A stretch of DNA of 64,000 nt from Microcebus murinus (Eukaryota > Chordata > Mammalia > Primates > Cheirogaleidae): assembly GCF_040939455.1 (NCBI RefSeq), contig NC_134109.1, positions 58,432,001 through 58,496,000 of the forward strand, read 5' to 3'. Each line of letters starts with the position of its first letter. Positions within the stretch are counted from its first letter, which is position 1. The notes under the pieces are model-generated. The model saw nothing but the letters and a program-made list of their open reading frames with translations. It ran no database searches and was not told the DNA's origin. Positions 1 through 12,600 of the stretch are shown piece by piece. A program made the position numbers and the translations under genes.

Positions 1-429
1 GGCACATAGTAACTGATCATCAAAATTGATTTTCTCTATCTTACCCCCTTCTCTAACCATTAAGAGAAAGGTAGAAGGAAGCAATGCTTAATTAGCTCTG
101 TCTACATAACAGCAAGTTATTTCTTTAATTAATTAGATAAATAATCATATTAGGCAAAGTAAAGAAAAGACACTTTTACTAACTAAACTTTTTTCATCCT
201 TGAATATCTTAATGTTTACTTTATCACATTTTTTTCTATCTAACTGCAAAACAGCCATAAAAATCAGAAAAATAACATTAATATACTGTGACCATCTAAT
301 TTTCAGACCCCATTCAGTTTTTCCCAATTGTCCCAATGATCCAGTTCAAACTTAGGCAGTGCACTTAGTTCCTTCAATCCAGAACTTCAATCCAATTTTC
401 TCAATCTTTCATTTGCTTTCATAACTATA

Positions 430-1321
430 TTAGTTTTCTATACTTCTTAATATATTGCCACAAATTTAGCAGCTTAAAATAATACATATTTACAATCTCA
501 AAGTTTCTATGGATCGGGGCATGGCTTAACAGTTTTATTCTTCAAAGTCTGACCAGGTTGAAATCCCAGTGTTAGCCAGGGCTGTGGTTTCACCAGAGCT
601 TTGACTGGAGAAAGATCTGCTTCCAAGCTCCCTCAGGTTATTGGCAGACTTCATTTGTTGCTTCAGGACTAATGCTTTAGTTTCTTTCTAGAAGCCACTC
701 TCAGCTCCCAGAGCCTGTCCACAGTTCCTTGTCATTTGGGCTTCTCCAACATAGCCACTTACTTCATGGCAGCATATTTCTTTCTTTTTTTTTTTTTTTT
801 TTTTTTGAGACAGAGTCTCACTTTGTTGCCCAGGCTAGAGTGAGTGCCATGGCGTCAGCCTAGCTCATAGCAACCTCAAACTCCTGGCTCAAGCAATCCT
901 CCTGCCTCAGCCTCCCGAGTAGCTGGGACTACAGGCATTCGCCACCATGCCCAGCTAATTTTTTTTTTGTATATATATTAGTTGGCCAATTAATTTCTTT
1001 CTATTTTATAGTAGAGACGGGGTCTCGCTCTTGCTCAGGCTGGTTTCGAACTCCTGACCTCGAGCAATCCGCCCGCCTCGGCCTCCCAGAGAGCTAGGAT
1101 TACAGGCGTGAGCCACCGCGCCCGGCGGCAGCATATTTCTTTAAGGACATAAAGAGCTGCCTCTCTAGCACCTCTGCTCATAAGATGGGAGTGACATTCT
1201 TTCACTTGTGCCACATCCTACTGGTCAAAAGCAACTCACAGGTCCTGCCCACACTGAAGGGTAGAGATTACACAAAGGCATGAACATCAAAGGGCAGGGA
1301 TCATTGGATTCTGTCTACTAC
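430..1321 (-). repeat. Old LTR-like repeat interrupted by an Alu
   Basis: Starts TATTAGTTTTCTATAC...GCTTAAAATAATACATATTT and ends near TCTGTCTACTACA, the layout of an inverted MLT1-like or related LTR. Inner phrases such as AGATCTGCTTCCAAGCTCCC and AGTTCCTTGTCATTTGGGCT are common in old mammalian repeats. An Alu splits it at 784-1126. Family uncertain. Confidence 0.45.
784..1126 (-). mobile_element. Lemur-type Alu (full length)
   Basis: Inverted Alu starting with a T-run and ending GTGAGCCACCGCGCCCGGC. It has the lemur-type AGTTGGCCAATTAATTTC segment in the right monomer. Perfect 16-base target duplication GGCAGCATATTTCTTT at 768-783 and 1127-1142. Confidence 0.96.
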
Positions 1322-2089
1322 AGTGACCTTGACACTTTTGAAAATTACTTTCTAGAATTTTCCTTAATTTAGGTTTTTGTAAAATGTTCCTCAACTGAGA
1401 TTTATCCAATGTTTCCTCATGATTGTTCATGATCAGGTAAAGAATCTTTTTCAAAAATGCCATAAAAAAATGTCAAATCCTTCACATTGCATGGTGGCTC
1501 ACAATTTCAATTTGCCCCGTTATTGATGTTCATATTTATTATTTGAATTAAGTGATACCTTCCAGGGTTTCACTACTGTAAAGTTACTCTTTTCCCTTAT
1601 ATAATTAATAAATGCTTTGTGGAGAAATGGTTTAAAATTATGTTAACAACTCATGCCTCATCACACATTCAATCCATCAGTTTATTTAGTATGCATTCAT
1701 GGTTTACTATTTAATTCAACAGTTTATAATCAATTTCTAAAATTATTTATTTTGTTGCTTAAATTGTCCATTCAATTTGGTTTGTGTGTTCTTTAACATA
1801 TTTCCATCATTCTTTAAGCAGTTTCTACTTTCTGGCACAATAAGATATCCAGGTGATCGATGGGGAGATAGTTCTTTAAAGAATGGTTATTTTAAAGGCT
1901 CTAGGACCAACTTCTTCAAAATATCACCTTAGCTAGGCATCAGCATAGAAATCTCTGCGAGAATCATCTTAGGCCGTGAGCTCATGACACCACTCCTCTA
2001 AAAATGCTGGTGATATGCCTGGTGTCTTGTACTTTCCTTGCCCCAGTGCTGAAATTAGTCATCACCCCAAGGAGCCCTTTACTGCTGTT
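1322..2089. other. AT-rich intergenic DNA
   Basis: No gene, RNA or repeat family recognised. Confidence 0.5.
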
Positions 2090-2251
2090 CTTTGTGTGAA
2101 TTCAGATTGTCTGGGGTTGCTTGCTCTCAGCCTGAAGAACTTCCTTTAGTATTTCTTATAAGGTGGATTGTTTTGGTTTACCCCAGAAAGCCTATTTTGC
2201 CTTGATTTTTGAAAGGTAGATTTGCTGGATATAGGATTCTTGGTTGACAGT

Positions 2252-2314
<63 letters not shown>

Positions 2315-3060
2315 AGTACTTTTAATATGTTATCTCACCGTCTTTTGGCCCCCATTGTTTCTACTGAAGAGTCTGCTGATAATTTTATTGATGTTCCCTT
2401 GTAACTGACTTAATTCTTTTATCTTGCTGCTTTCAAGATTTTCTCTTTGTGTTTGAATTTTAGCATTTTACTATTGCTTATGAATCTCCCTTTGTTTATC
2501 CTATTTGGAGTTTGTTGAGTTTCCTAGATGTGTAATCTATTGTTTTTCAATATAAATTGAGGAAATTTTGGGCAATTATTCCTTAGCATATTTTTCTTCT
2601 CTTTTTTCTCCTCTCCTGATATTCCCATTACTTGTATGTTGGTGTACCTAATGATATTCCACATTTCTTTAAAGCTCTGTTCACTTTTCTTCTTTCTTTT
2701 TTCTCTCTGTTCTTTGGCTTGCATAATCTCTATCGATCTATATTCAAGTTCACTGATTCTTTCCTCTGCCAATTCAAATCTACTATTGATCCCTTCTAGT
2801 GAATATTTAAATTTCGATTACTATACTTTTCAACTCCAGAATTTCCATTTGGTTCTTTTTTATAATTTCCCTTTTTTGATATTTTCTATTTGATGTGACA
2901 TTGTCATCATACCTTCCTTTACTTCTTTAATCATGCTTTCCTTTAGTTCTTTGAGAATATTTATAATGGCTACTTTGAAATATTTTTTGTTAGAGTTTCA
3001 TATTTGTTCTGAGCCTAGCTGTCTTATTCCCCTTTTTCTCCAATAAACTAGCCAGCCTGC
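2090..3060 (-). repeat. Old L1 fragment (5'-half type)
   Basis: Reads like the antisense of the L1M 5'/ORF1-side region: CTGAAGAACTTCCTTTAGTA, TTTGCTGGATATAGGATTCT, then ATATGTTATCTCACCGTCTT and AAGAGTCTGCTGATAATTTT. The same module appears at 27080-27900 within the large L1 and at 37400-37880. No intact frame. A (TC)n run sits inside it. Confidence 0.65.
2255..2312. repeat. (TC)n microsatellite
   Basis: About 29 uninterrupted TC units, inside the old L1 fragment. Length suggests it is likely polymorphic. Confidence 0.95.
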
Positions 3061-3670
3061 AGTCTTGCTATATCTTAGTAAGATTCACAAATCTCCTTCT
3101 AATTGCCTTTCATTGCAATCTCTACTGTTCTTTTGATCACCCTGAGGCTTAAATTTTTCCATACTCTCTTGTAAATAAAGTCAGTTGTTGGGAAGAGATT
3201 AGAATTATCTAGTTTATGACCTGACTCTCCCCTCAAGCAAATTCTTTGAGCCGGGACACTGGCACCTTTTCTTTCCAAATTGTTCTCTTGGGCAGAGGTT
3301 CCAAAAGTGTGATCTCCAAAAGAATAGCATCAACATCACTTGAGAACTTGAGAAGAATGAAAATTCTCAGGCCCTACCCAGAACCTAGAATCTCTGGTAG
3401 CCAGGCCCAGCAATGTGTGTTTAAGTAAAGTATCCATTTTATTCTGTTACATGCTAAACCTGAGGACCACTACACTAATGCCTACCAATTCTGAGCTAAG
3501 TTTTTCAAAAATGAAGTGAGATTGGTATAAAGAAGTACAGTGCTCTTTTCTAGGTCATACCTGTAGGAAAAGGAAGAGAGAGTTATCATTCTGAACCTCT
3601 ATTAATAATATGAAACACCATCTGCAAATTTTAGAAAATGAACTCCATGAGACATAGTCTTTCAAACATA

Positions 3671-3704
<34 letters not shown>

Positions 3705-4329
3705 CATACATATGTACATCTAAAAATTAAATATTATTCTTTTCCAGGCAAAATTTGAAGACTTTTACATACATAAATTCCTTGAGCCAGGAGCCTCTCT
3801 CAGTGCATTCTTAGGACTTAGCCCCAGCAACAGGTACTCAGGGAAGAATGAGAAATGCTGCAGCCCTGCTCCTCTCAGGAAGAAAGCCCTCTCTCTAGCT
3901 GGAAGCCAGAGGGAGAAGGCGCCCTTGTGTTCTTGGCTGGAGTGGAGTCTCTGCCTCACTGATTTAGGAGAGAAGAGGGCGGGGGTGGTCTTGGTTCAAA
4001 TACCACAGACTCTCATCTTTCTTACCTACTTTTCATAGATTTTATTGAATAGATGTTTGTTCATTTGCCATTTTCCCTTAGGACCATTTCCACAAGTTTT
4101 GAATGGCTTTTTGTTTGGTTTTTGTTTTGTTTTTAAAATTTTGGCCAGTTTCACTGGAGAGTGGGTCAGCAAAACTCCTCATGCTATCATACAAGAAGTT
4201 GATCTCACTAACTAAAATTTTAACTTCTTAACTAGTTGCTTTATTTTTGCATAGACATGGCCCATAGCCCATGCACATTTCAGAGTTTCGACATTATCCA
4301 TAATTGCTCTTTTATATCATCCATAATTG
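3061..4329. other. Intergenic DNA
   Basis: An (AT)n tract (3668-3713) is the only structure I can name. Short open frames here show no family resemblance. Confidence 0.5.
3668..3713. repeat. (AT)n microsatellite with AC interruptions
   Basis: Alternating TA repeats broken by ACATA and ATACATACA. Confidence 0.85.
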
Positions 4330-4730
4330 CAGCTTTTCAGGGGGCCTTTGCACTGTCTCTGTTCTCTCTGCCTAGACTTCCCTTTTCTCAGATATTTACA
4401 TGGCTTATTCCTTCTCCTTCACATGATTGTTCAAGAATCATCTTTTTAGGAAAGCTTTTCCTTACCACCCTATTTAGCATTGAACTCTCCACCTCCAAGT
4501 TGGCACTCTTGATCTCTCTTTTGCTTTATTTTCCCCCTCCACAACATTCATAATCATCTATGATACTACATATTTATTTATTTGGTTTTTGTCTCTCACT
4601 ACAGTAGAGTATAAACTCTATTTAGTCAGGGGCTTTTTAAATAAAAATCTCTTTTGTTCACTGCTGAATCCTTAGCACCTTTCGGTGTTCTGCACATAGT
4701 AGGCACTAAAAATATATATTTGATAGGACA
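4330..4730 (+). repeat. L2 LINE fragment, 3' end
   Basis: GGGGCCTTTGCACTGTCTCT, TTAGGAAAGCTTTTCCTTAC, AGTAGAGTATAAACTCTATT, TTTTGTTCACTGCTGAATCC and GCACATAGTAGGCACT follow the L2 3' end in order. Confidence 0.8.
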
Positions 4731-4746
4731 ATATTCTTGGCAACTT

Positions 4747-5015
4747 TTTTTTATTTCGGCATATTATGGGGGTACAGATTTTAAGGTTTCAATAAATACC
4801 CTTTCCTCCCCTCCCCCCACAAGTCTGAATCTCCAGCGTGACCATCTCCCAGATGGTACACATCTCACTCATTATGTATGTATAGACCCGTCCCCCTCCC
4901 CCCTCCCACGTGCTCAATACTTTATTACTGTAGTACCTATGTGTCCACTTAGGTGCTGCTCAGTTAATATCAGTTTGCTGATGAGTATATGTGGTGCTTG
5001 TTTTTCCATTCTTGG
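4747..5015 (-). mobile_element. L1 3' end, 5'-truncated insertion
   Basis: Antisense L1 3' UTR beginning with a T-run (the inverted poly-A), then GGCATATTATGGGGGTACAG and so on to GTGGTGCTTGTTTTTCCATT. Flanked by the 10-base duplication TTGGCAACTT (4737-4746, 5016-5025). Similar 3' ends occur at 15657 and 36600. Confidence 0.8.
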
Positions 5016-5025
5016 TTGGCAACTT

Positions 5026-6224
5026 AAATGTATTAATTTGTCCAATGCTGACCCATGATTATTAATAGAAATAATAATTTATCAGAATAATTTATAATGC
5101 TTTCTTCTCTCCAGACATGGATACTGAGGTACAGAGAAGAAAAGTACAAACATGACATGATAGAGGCAGGATTTGAACCTACACCACTTGGCTATTAAAA
5201 TTCCTTTCATACTTCTTATTCCCAGAAACTAGTTTCTTTTTCAGAGTACTAACTCAACTATTTCCAGTTTGCATGTTAAAAGCCAATAGTCAATATTAGT
5301 TATGGTTATTAAGATTCTAGAGTATTCACATTTGAATAATGGAGTCTTAAAATCAAACCTCTTTAAATATCAGGTGAGTCTTTTTTTAAAAGTAGTAATT
5401 CAGACAGTGGTTAGAAAGAATTATTTTTTGAAGAAAAGGAATTTGACCGATGCTTCTTAAATAAGCAGTGGCCTATTTGCCCTGCTCATGAGTATCCAGC
5501 AATATGCACTGAATTAAATGAGTTGTAATAGCTATGAAATGTACAATTAGTGCACACTCTTAGTTTCTAGAAATTATGTTAATGTAGTTCAGTGTTGCAT
5601 TAAACAATCTCAATATAAATTATCAAAAAAACCCAATAATATACTGAAAAGCCCCTCTTTGAATCTAAATTGGAATAGAAACTTTATAACATATTAAAAC
5701 TGACATTCTCATACTTGGTGAAATAAATAGAGAAACAGAACTTGCTGGAATTACTTTATATGATAAAGTATTTGAGGTGATGGATATCCTAAATACCCTG
5801 ATTTGATCATTACACATTGTATGCATGCATCAAAATATTACATGTTCTACCTAACATAAATAAAAATGATAAGATTATACCATGAACTGAATAATAAATA
5901 TTATCAAGAGATATACAGATGGTAGAATTATGCCTGATTTTTATTTTTTCTGTATTTTTTACATATTTAAAATAAATGTATCTTTTTAGAATTGGAAAAA
6001 AAATAGTGGTTAAGTGTTAGAAAATACCAAGGAAGCTGTGTTCATGAGAAGAAGCTTTAATTGCTAAACATCTAAATAAACCTATTTATCTCTATGTTAT
6101 AGATGCTTCTGTATATGTAAATACTTTAACAGCTTGTAGACTTATTTTATACAGGTACAATTAAGATATGGTGCTTCTGAAACTTACTATATAAAGAACT
6201 TAATGTGAATGACAACTACACTTT
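5026..6224. other. AT-rich intergenic DNA with a MIR remnant
   Basis: A MIR-like piece lies at about 5105-5195 (ACTGAGGTACAGAGAAGAAA...GGATTTGAACCTAC). Nothing else recognised. Confidence 0.5.
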
Positions 6225-6370
6225 CTTTTTAAAAATTTTTTATTGATAACATAATAATTGTACATATATAGAGAATATTTTGATACATGCATACAATGTG
6301 TGACGATCAAATCAGGGTATTTAGGGTATTTATCACCTCAAATATTTTCTCATATAAAGACATTTGTTAT
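6225..6370 (-). repeat. Old L1 3' UTR fragment
   Basis: ATAATAATTGTACATATATA...GATACATGCATACAATGTGT...GATCAAATCAGGG matches the antisense L1MA/MB 3' UTR, also seen at 22120-22260. Confidence 0.75.
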
Positions 6371-6384
6371 AAAGCTTGAGTCTT

Positions 6385-6640
6385 TAATACTAGAGGAGGC
6401 AGTAGGACAGAGGTTAGGGCTTGGGCTCTGGGACCACACAGCTCAGGTGCTAAACCCCAGCTCCATCATTCACTAGCTGTGGGGCACTGGATAAGCTACT
6501 CATAGTCTTTGTGGGTCAGTCTCACCATTCATAAAAAGGAGGCAATTCATAGGATTGTGGTGAGGTTTAAAGGAACTTATGCATTAAGCACTCGGAAGAA
6601 TGCCCTGATATGCATGTGCCAGTATGATTATTACTAAGCT
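6385..6640 (+). repeat. MIR SINE
   Basis: GCTTGGGCTCTGGGACCACA, CCAGCTCCATCATTCACTAG, CTGTGGGGCACTGGATAAGC and GGATTGTGGTGAGG are the MIR core in order. Confidence 0.85.
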
Positions 6641-7700
6641 GTAAGCCTCTTAAAGGTATGGGGAGCTATTTTATTGACTCCAGCTTCTTGCACATAGAAG
6701 ACCATCAATAAATGGTTATTGGATGAATGATAGGATTAAGTGATCTGGGAACTAAAATAAAAATGAGAATTACATAGTTAAACAACAATTAGAATGGTTT
6801 GTGGACTGTCATCTGTGAACTTCTGTCAATATTCCTCTTAAATTCCCAACTAGGAGCTCTGGGAAGAGGAAACCATTTCTAATTTTTTACTACAAACTCT
6901 AGAGATTTTTAAGTCTATACAAATAAGAAACAGACTTAGAATGTGTATTAGTCAGGACACTGTATGAAAGGAATAGAACCCTAATTCTAATTAGCTGATG
7001 TAGAAGAAAAATAAAGGTGGGGAGAGATCTGATTGGCTTATATAGCCATAACACAAGAAGACAGGTGTGAAAGTTGGCCTTTGAGATAACTAGAGTCAGG
7101 TGGGTTCCTCTACCTGCCCAGATGTTTTTAGCATGCATCCTCTCTCCTGGTCTTATATAACACTCTTTGTCTCTTGTTCTCTTTCTCTCTTGTATGTTGG
7201 CTTTATTCTTTCACACTACAGGCAGTTTCTATGTAGGGTGGGGGACATGGTTGCCAGCATCCCTAAGCTTACATCCTCAGATCTTCTCAGAAAGAAAGGA
7301 AAGAAATCTTACATAACATATCGAATAAAACATTCCAGGGAAGGCTTTCTTGAGCCCTGCTTAGGTATTTTGCCCATCACTGGTTCAATCATGTCTAGGA
7401 AGGAGTATCATATAAGATATGTACTAGGTTCTCCATTCTGGGGTTTGTTATGTTATTTGCTTCTTCATTTGGACTGAATGGATTATTTCAGTGAATTCCT
7501 TCTCTCCCATCCCCCTGTGTTCAACCTTTGATGTTACTCTTCAGGGAGCATACCTCAGGGTATGGTCACAGTCACTCTTTCCACGACCACACTCAGCTAT
7601 TAAACTCCACTAAGGTCTAGAGAGAAGTTGTTCTCCCCAGAGCAAGTCAATAGGTAGCCCAGACAGGCTGCTGTAGAAATGCAAAGTGTCAGGAAACTAT
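6641..7700. other. Intergenic DNA, possible worn LTR
   Basis: From about 6944 the sequence (GTGTATTAGTCAGGACACTG, GAATAGAACC) has the look of an inverted LTR end, but too diverged to name. No gene recognised. Confidence 0.4.
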
Positions 7701-7704
7701 CTCA

Positions 7705-8136
7705 TTTTGTCTACTGATTAGTATACTGATGGTTTCATCTCTGGTATCTCAGATCTATTCCAGATATCGATGCTTCTGTTCTTGTGCCAGTACCAGGCTG
7801 ATTTAACTACTATTGCTTTATAGTACAGCCTGAAGTCAGGAAGACTGATGCCTCCCAGTTTGTTCTTTTTACTTAAGATTGCTTTGGCTATACTACGTGG
7901 TTTTCTTTGGTTCCATACAAAGTGAAGAATTATTTTTTCTGGATCTGTAAAGGATGCCGGTGGTATTTTGATGGGGATTGCATTAATTCTGTAAATCACC
8001 TTAGGTAATATTGACATTTTAATAATATTGATTCTACCAATCCATGAACAAGGCAGATTTTTCCATCTATTTAAATCATCTGCAATTTCTTTTTTTAGTG
8101 TTTCATAGTTCTCCTTGGCCTGTATCAAGAAATCCC
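7705..8136 (-). mobile_element. L1 ORF2 segment, inverted half of a twin-primed L1
   Basis: The minus strand encodes a typical L1 ORF2 stretch: [49 protein letters not shown] and [15 protein letters not shown]. This is the region after the reverse-transcriptase domain. It meets a sense-strand L1 3' end at about 8136. The element is a truncated pseudogene. Confidence 0.9.
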
Positions 8137-8975
8137 AAAACAACAAATGCTGGCAAGGACGTGGAGAGACAGGAACACTCTTACACTGCTAGTGGGACTG
8201 CAAATTAGTGCAACCTTTATGGAAAAGAATTTGGAGATACCTCAAACAGCTAGAAATAGAAATACCATTCGACCCAGAAATAGCATTGTTGGGCATCTAC
8301 CCAAAAGAACATAAGACATTCTATTATAAAGACATCTGCACCCGAATGTTTATGGCAGCACAATTCACTATTGCACAGTCATGGAAACAACCCAAGTGCC
8401 CGTCAATTCATGAGTGGATAACTAAAATTTGGTATATGCTTACAATGGAATATTACTCAATTCTAAGAAACGACAGTGAGCTAGCACTGTTTATGTTATC
8501 CTGGATTAAATTTAAGCCCATTATACAAGGCGAGTCGACACAAGATCTGGAAAATGGGCTCCACATCTACTCGCCATCAAATTAGTACTGACTGATTAAA
8601 ACTATGGTGCTCAAATAGTGGTAGTGTTCACCAGGGATTCAGGGGGAGACCCACATCCTAGGGATGTGGCAAGCATTGTGAGGGAGAAGGGATTACCTCC
8701 AACCCTTTTTAGGGAGAGGCAAAGATATACAATGTAACCAAAATGTTTTTAAAAAACTGTTATTGGGAGGTGGGCAGGTGAGAAGGGAGAGGTGGGAGGA
8801 GGGGAAGGGTGTATACTTTCATAATGGGTGCGGTGCGCACCACCTGGGGGTTGGACATGCTTGAAACTCTGGCATGGCTGGACAGCAGAGGGGTTGCAGG
8901 GGCAATATATGTAACCCTAACAATATTTGTACCTCCATAATATGAGGAAATAAAAAGAAAAATTATTAATAAAAA
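8137..8975 (+). mobile_element. L1 3' end, forward half of a twin-primed L1
   Basis: The plus strand encodes the ORF2 C terminus (EIPFDPEIALLGIYP, MFMAAQFTIAQSWKQPKCPS, MEYYSILRND), then a 3' UTR with a G-rich polypurine tract (8766-8808) and an A-rich tail ending near 8975. About 900 bp of ORF2 expected between the two halves are absent, as is usual at twin-priming junctions. Target duplication not identified. Confidence 0.9.
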
Positions 8976-9999
8976 AAAGAAATTGGATGGATTAAATTGA
9001 AATCCAAGGCTAATGGCATTTTAACTCTAAATAAATTCACCATATTAAAGGTATAATACTAGTTTAAAAATACGTACATAATACTTAAAAATACACCACA
9101 GTTCTTCAAATATATAATATTTAAATGCGTACCAGACCTATTTCCATGTAAGGTCTAAATAATGCTCCCCATACCTTGGATATTCACACTATACTACCAG
9201 GCACTACATATTTAAAGTGCAGTGTATAGATTCAGTTTATGCTGAAAATCTCATGGTTACAGAAGCCATCTGTTTACTAATCAGATAATAACTGACTGAT
9301 TCTCTAGTTAGACTGAAAGATCTTGTTTTAGTCACAATTTGGTATTTTAATGAAACTCTTGATTTTACTTTAAAGTCTATCAATAATTAAAATCTTACAT
9401 TTAAGATGAAAAGAATAAAAAGTTTCATACCAAAGGTATTTTCCTTCTTTATGAAAAGTATCTTAAAATGTGTGGCTTTAATTAAAACTGCACAAGTCCT
9501 TTGACCCAGCATTTCCACTACCAGAAATAAGAAAATAATCATAGGCTTAGAAAAAAATCTAGTTGTATGCATGTTCATTATAGTGTGATCTATAACGGCA
9601 AAAATTGGAAGTTAAATATACAATAATAGAAAATTGTAAAATATGGCATAAATAAATATAGAATATTATGTAATTACTGAAAATGATGTTGAAGAAGAAT
9701 ATGTAAGAAGCAGATATTCTAAATATATCATAAAGTTTGTTTTAAAAGATAATTACAAAATAGTATAATCCAATTATTTAAAATGTACACTAAATGGAGA
9801 AAGAATAACCATGATATACACCAAAATATTAATAATGTTATCTGAGCCTTGGTAGTAACAATATGGATTTTTTTTGCATTTTATGTTTCTAAATTTTCTA
9901 TAAAAAACAAATACTACATTTATGTAAGAAAAATATTAATAAACATTATTATTCATAATTGAGGCATTAGTTATTAAAAATACTTGAACATCACTAAAA
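8976..9999. other. AT-rich intergenic DNA
   Basis: No gene, RNA or repeat family recognised. Confidence 0.5.
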
Positions 10000-12600
10000 G
10001 CGAGTACTGTGAAAAAATAATTACCATTTGCAGATCACCTGTGCTCCTTTGTAATGCTTTCTCTGTGACTTTTCACACAATTTCACAATTTTGCCCTGGG
10101 CTTTATCAAAATCCATGGACATAGCTGATCTAAACAAAAATTAACAGAAATCTTCAAAGGAGCAACCAGGGATATTACTTTTATGAATAGATAGCACTCT
10201 GGGGACAGGCACTGTGTCATCCTTCTCATCTTAGATTTCACTGCTGGGCTTAGCAGTGCTTCGTGCCTACCATCGCTCAATCATTGAATCAGTGTTGAAT
10301 GAAGGTTAAACTCCTTGATGTCAGAGCTAATTGCTGACCACACCCAGGGTTTGCTATGAGATGTATATAAATTGTAATCTGCCAAAATGAGAGTATGAAG
10401 CTGCTTCTGGGGATCAAAATTAAGGACAAACTGCCCTTGCTTAGCTAACTGTGAATTTGACTTAAAAGGAAAAACAAAAACCAAACAAGAAAAACCCAGA
10501 GTTGATCCAAGAGTGGAATGTGTACAAAGAGTTCACGTTTGTTGTATCTTAGTATTTTGTAATATGATTTTTAATAGGTCCTCCATTTTGATCTCATCTG
10601 TTGTGAATCAATGTGACTACAATAGGTTGGTTAAGCTGTCACTCTCCTAAAAGAATGGAGAGCGCCGAACAATCATCATGATTCTAAAGTGACATTCTTT
10701 TTGCCTAGCCCATTGTTCAGTTGTATTTCAACTGCAGACATATTTTCTAAATTAAATGTATTTTTAATATGGTAAAGAGTCCTTATCTTCAGGCGTGCTT
10801 TTGCACTTTCTATCACTTCAGTAATTTGAATCACCCACACAAGTTCAAGGAAAGCACTATGAACATAACAAGTCCTTATCCAAGTCCAGGGTATTTTGTT
10901 CACCTAGTTTACTGCCTAACCATCTGCCCTTCACTTCTGGAGGACTTTCAATAAAGCAGGAGCCAAAGTAAATGCAGATACCCCACTGCTATCTATTTAA
11001 CTTTCATTAAATGAGTTGGTGCAGTGCTCCGGCGCCTTCTCAAAACCAGCCCATCATCTAAGAGTATTTACATAAGACTCTTTGCATTATATTCCAACCT
11101 CTGCAACACTAGTATTAACTACTGACATCTGCCAACTCTGACTGGTAAGTGCTTTACAGTATCAATTCATCCCAAGCAAAAAGCATTTCTGAGTGCTGCA
11201 GTGCTCTTGTTAATGCCAATAAGAAGTATCAAGGCTCATATGACACCTAGCAGAAATTAGTACCCACATTCAAAGAAAAGTCTTTGTTATTTCCCAGAGT
11301 ATTATGTGGACTTTATTGAGATGACTGCATCTGACACCTGCTGTAATATAAAATGCAGCTATAATTAGCCAACTGATGCTCACTGCAGTTTAGGTCGAAT
11401 CCCTTCTGTGGGAATTATGCTTTAAAATATTCAGAACTCCAAGTGGCTCTCATTACATTTAATTTTAACTTAGAATTAGGTGGTCTAGAAAAAAAATTTA
11501 GGATTGTAATAGCCCCCTGCTGAATGCCACACAGCAACATGAAAACCCATAGGGTTTTTTTCCCTTCTAAAAAAAAAAAAAAATGAGAACAGCAGACTAC
11601 ACTACAGCCTTCAATTGAAGTCTGGCTTTGCTTAATTGTACTTTTTGCACTCATCAGTCTCTCCTCTTCAGAGCAAGCTACAAAAATTGCCTGAATAGCC
11701 AAAGAAAAGTTTCCCACAGTCACTGACCACAGAAAAACACTATTGTCCTTCCTCACAGTTTGATGGACAACATTTCTATAAATGGGTAGCCAGGCTGTCA
11801 ATGGTACCCTTGCTGAAAAGGCAAAAGAAGAGAACAGATTCTGCCAATATCTGACAAAGCATGTTAACACATAATCAGGCATTCACTAGTCAGGCAGCTG
11901 CCCCTGGGACCTTCATCACACAGGTGCCTTTAAGCCATTTCCTATTCACAGATAAAGGAAACAAGCAGGAGATACCTGGGAAAGGAGCAGTCTATTATGG
12001 CTTGCCAAATGTCCATCTTCTGGGCTATGTGTGCAAAAGTAGAAAGAGGAAAAAGAAAACTGTAGTTTCAGCTAAGAAATCATAAAACAGCAAAACACAT
12101 ACAAAACATTTAAATTAAGCTGTGGGTTTTTTTCTCTTTCCTTTTGTCTATCTTTATTTTGGGTGGGGGTGGGGGATATGAATTTTTTGTCTGCTTTTAT
12201 GGCATAGCAGCACTTATGTCTAATGACAGAGGCCATGTTTTTCTTGGTGGCTTACCAAATGCATTTACCCAAAGGCCCCTTTGTAACACTAAGGCTGAAA
12301 TAAACACGTACCTGCTCCAACTGAGTCACAAGGAGTTTACTTTGTCACCTTCAGCCATTTTTTCTACACACACACATACACATACACACAGAGTCTCTCT
12401 CCATTTCAAGATCTGTGATCAGTTATGCCAAAGTGGTAATGGGGTGGATGATGCTCTAGTAAAGTACACATTCTGGACCATCTCTTGAGGAATCACAAAA
12501 TAAATACTTCAGAAAAATGATTACCATTTTTTTAGTTCTTCATAAGTGCTCAGACTAAGAACATTATTTCCACACTGTGGACATCTACCCAGTCAGACCT
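10000..12600. promoter_or_regulatory. Repeat-poor island, candidate conserved noncoding region
   Basis: About 2.6 kb with no recognisable Alu, L1, LTR or MIR, in a flank otherwise dense in repeats. It is less AT-rich than its surroundings. It contains a forkhead-type motif TATTTAC (11065-11071) ten bases before an octamer-like TTTGCATTAT (11081-11090). Open frames on both strands (for example minus 11415-11882) have no family features. Regulatory function is inferred only from repeat exclusion and the likely NKX2-1/MBIP setting. Confidence 0.35.
12365..12391. repeat. (CA)n short microsatellite
   Basis: CACACACACA with ATACACA interruptions; short. Confidence 0.75.

Noticed and set aside
8208..8585. 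125-codon frame as a possible gene
   Set aside because: It is the C-terminal part of L1 ORF2 in a truncated, inverted insertion.
11415..11882. 155-codon open frame on the minus strand
   Set aside because: No recognisable domain, no splice or promoter context, and composition typical of chance frames in noncoding DNA.
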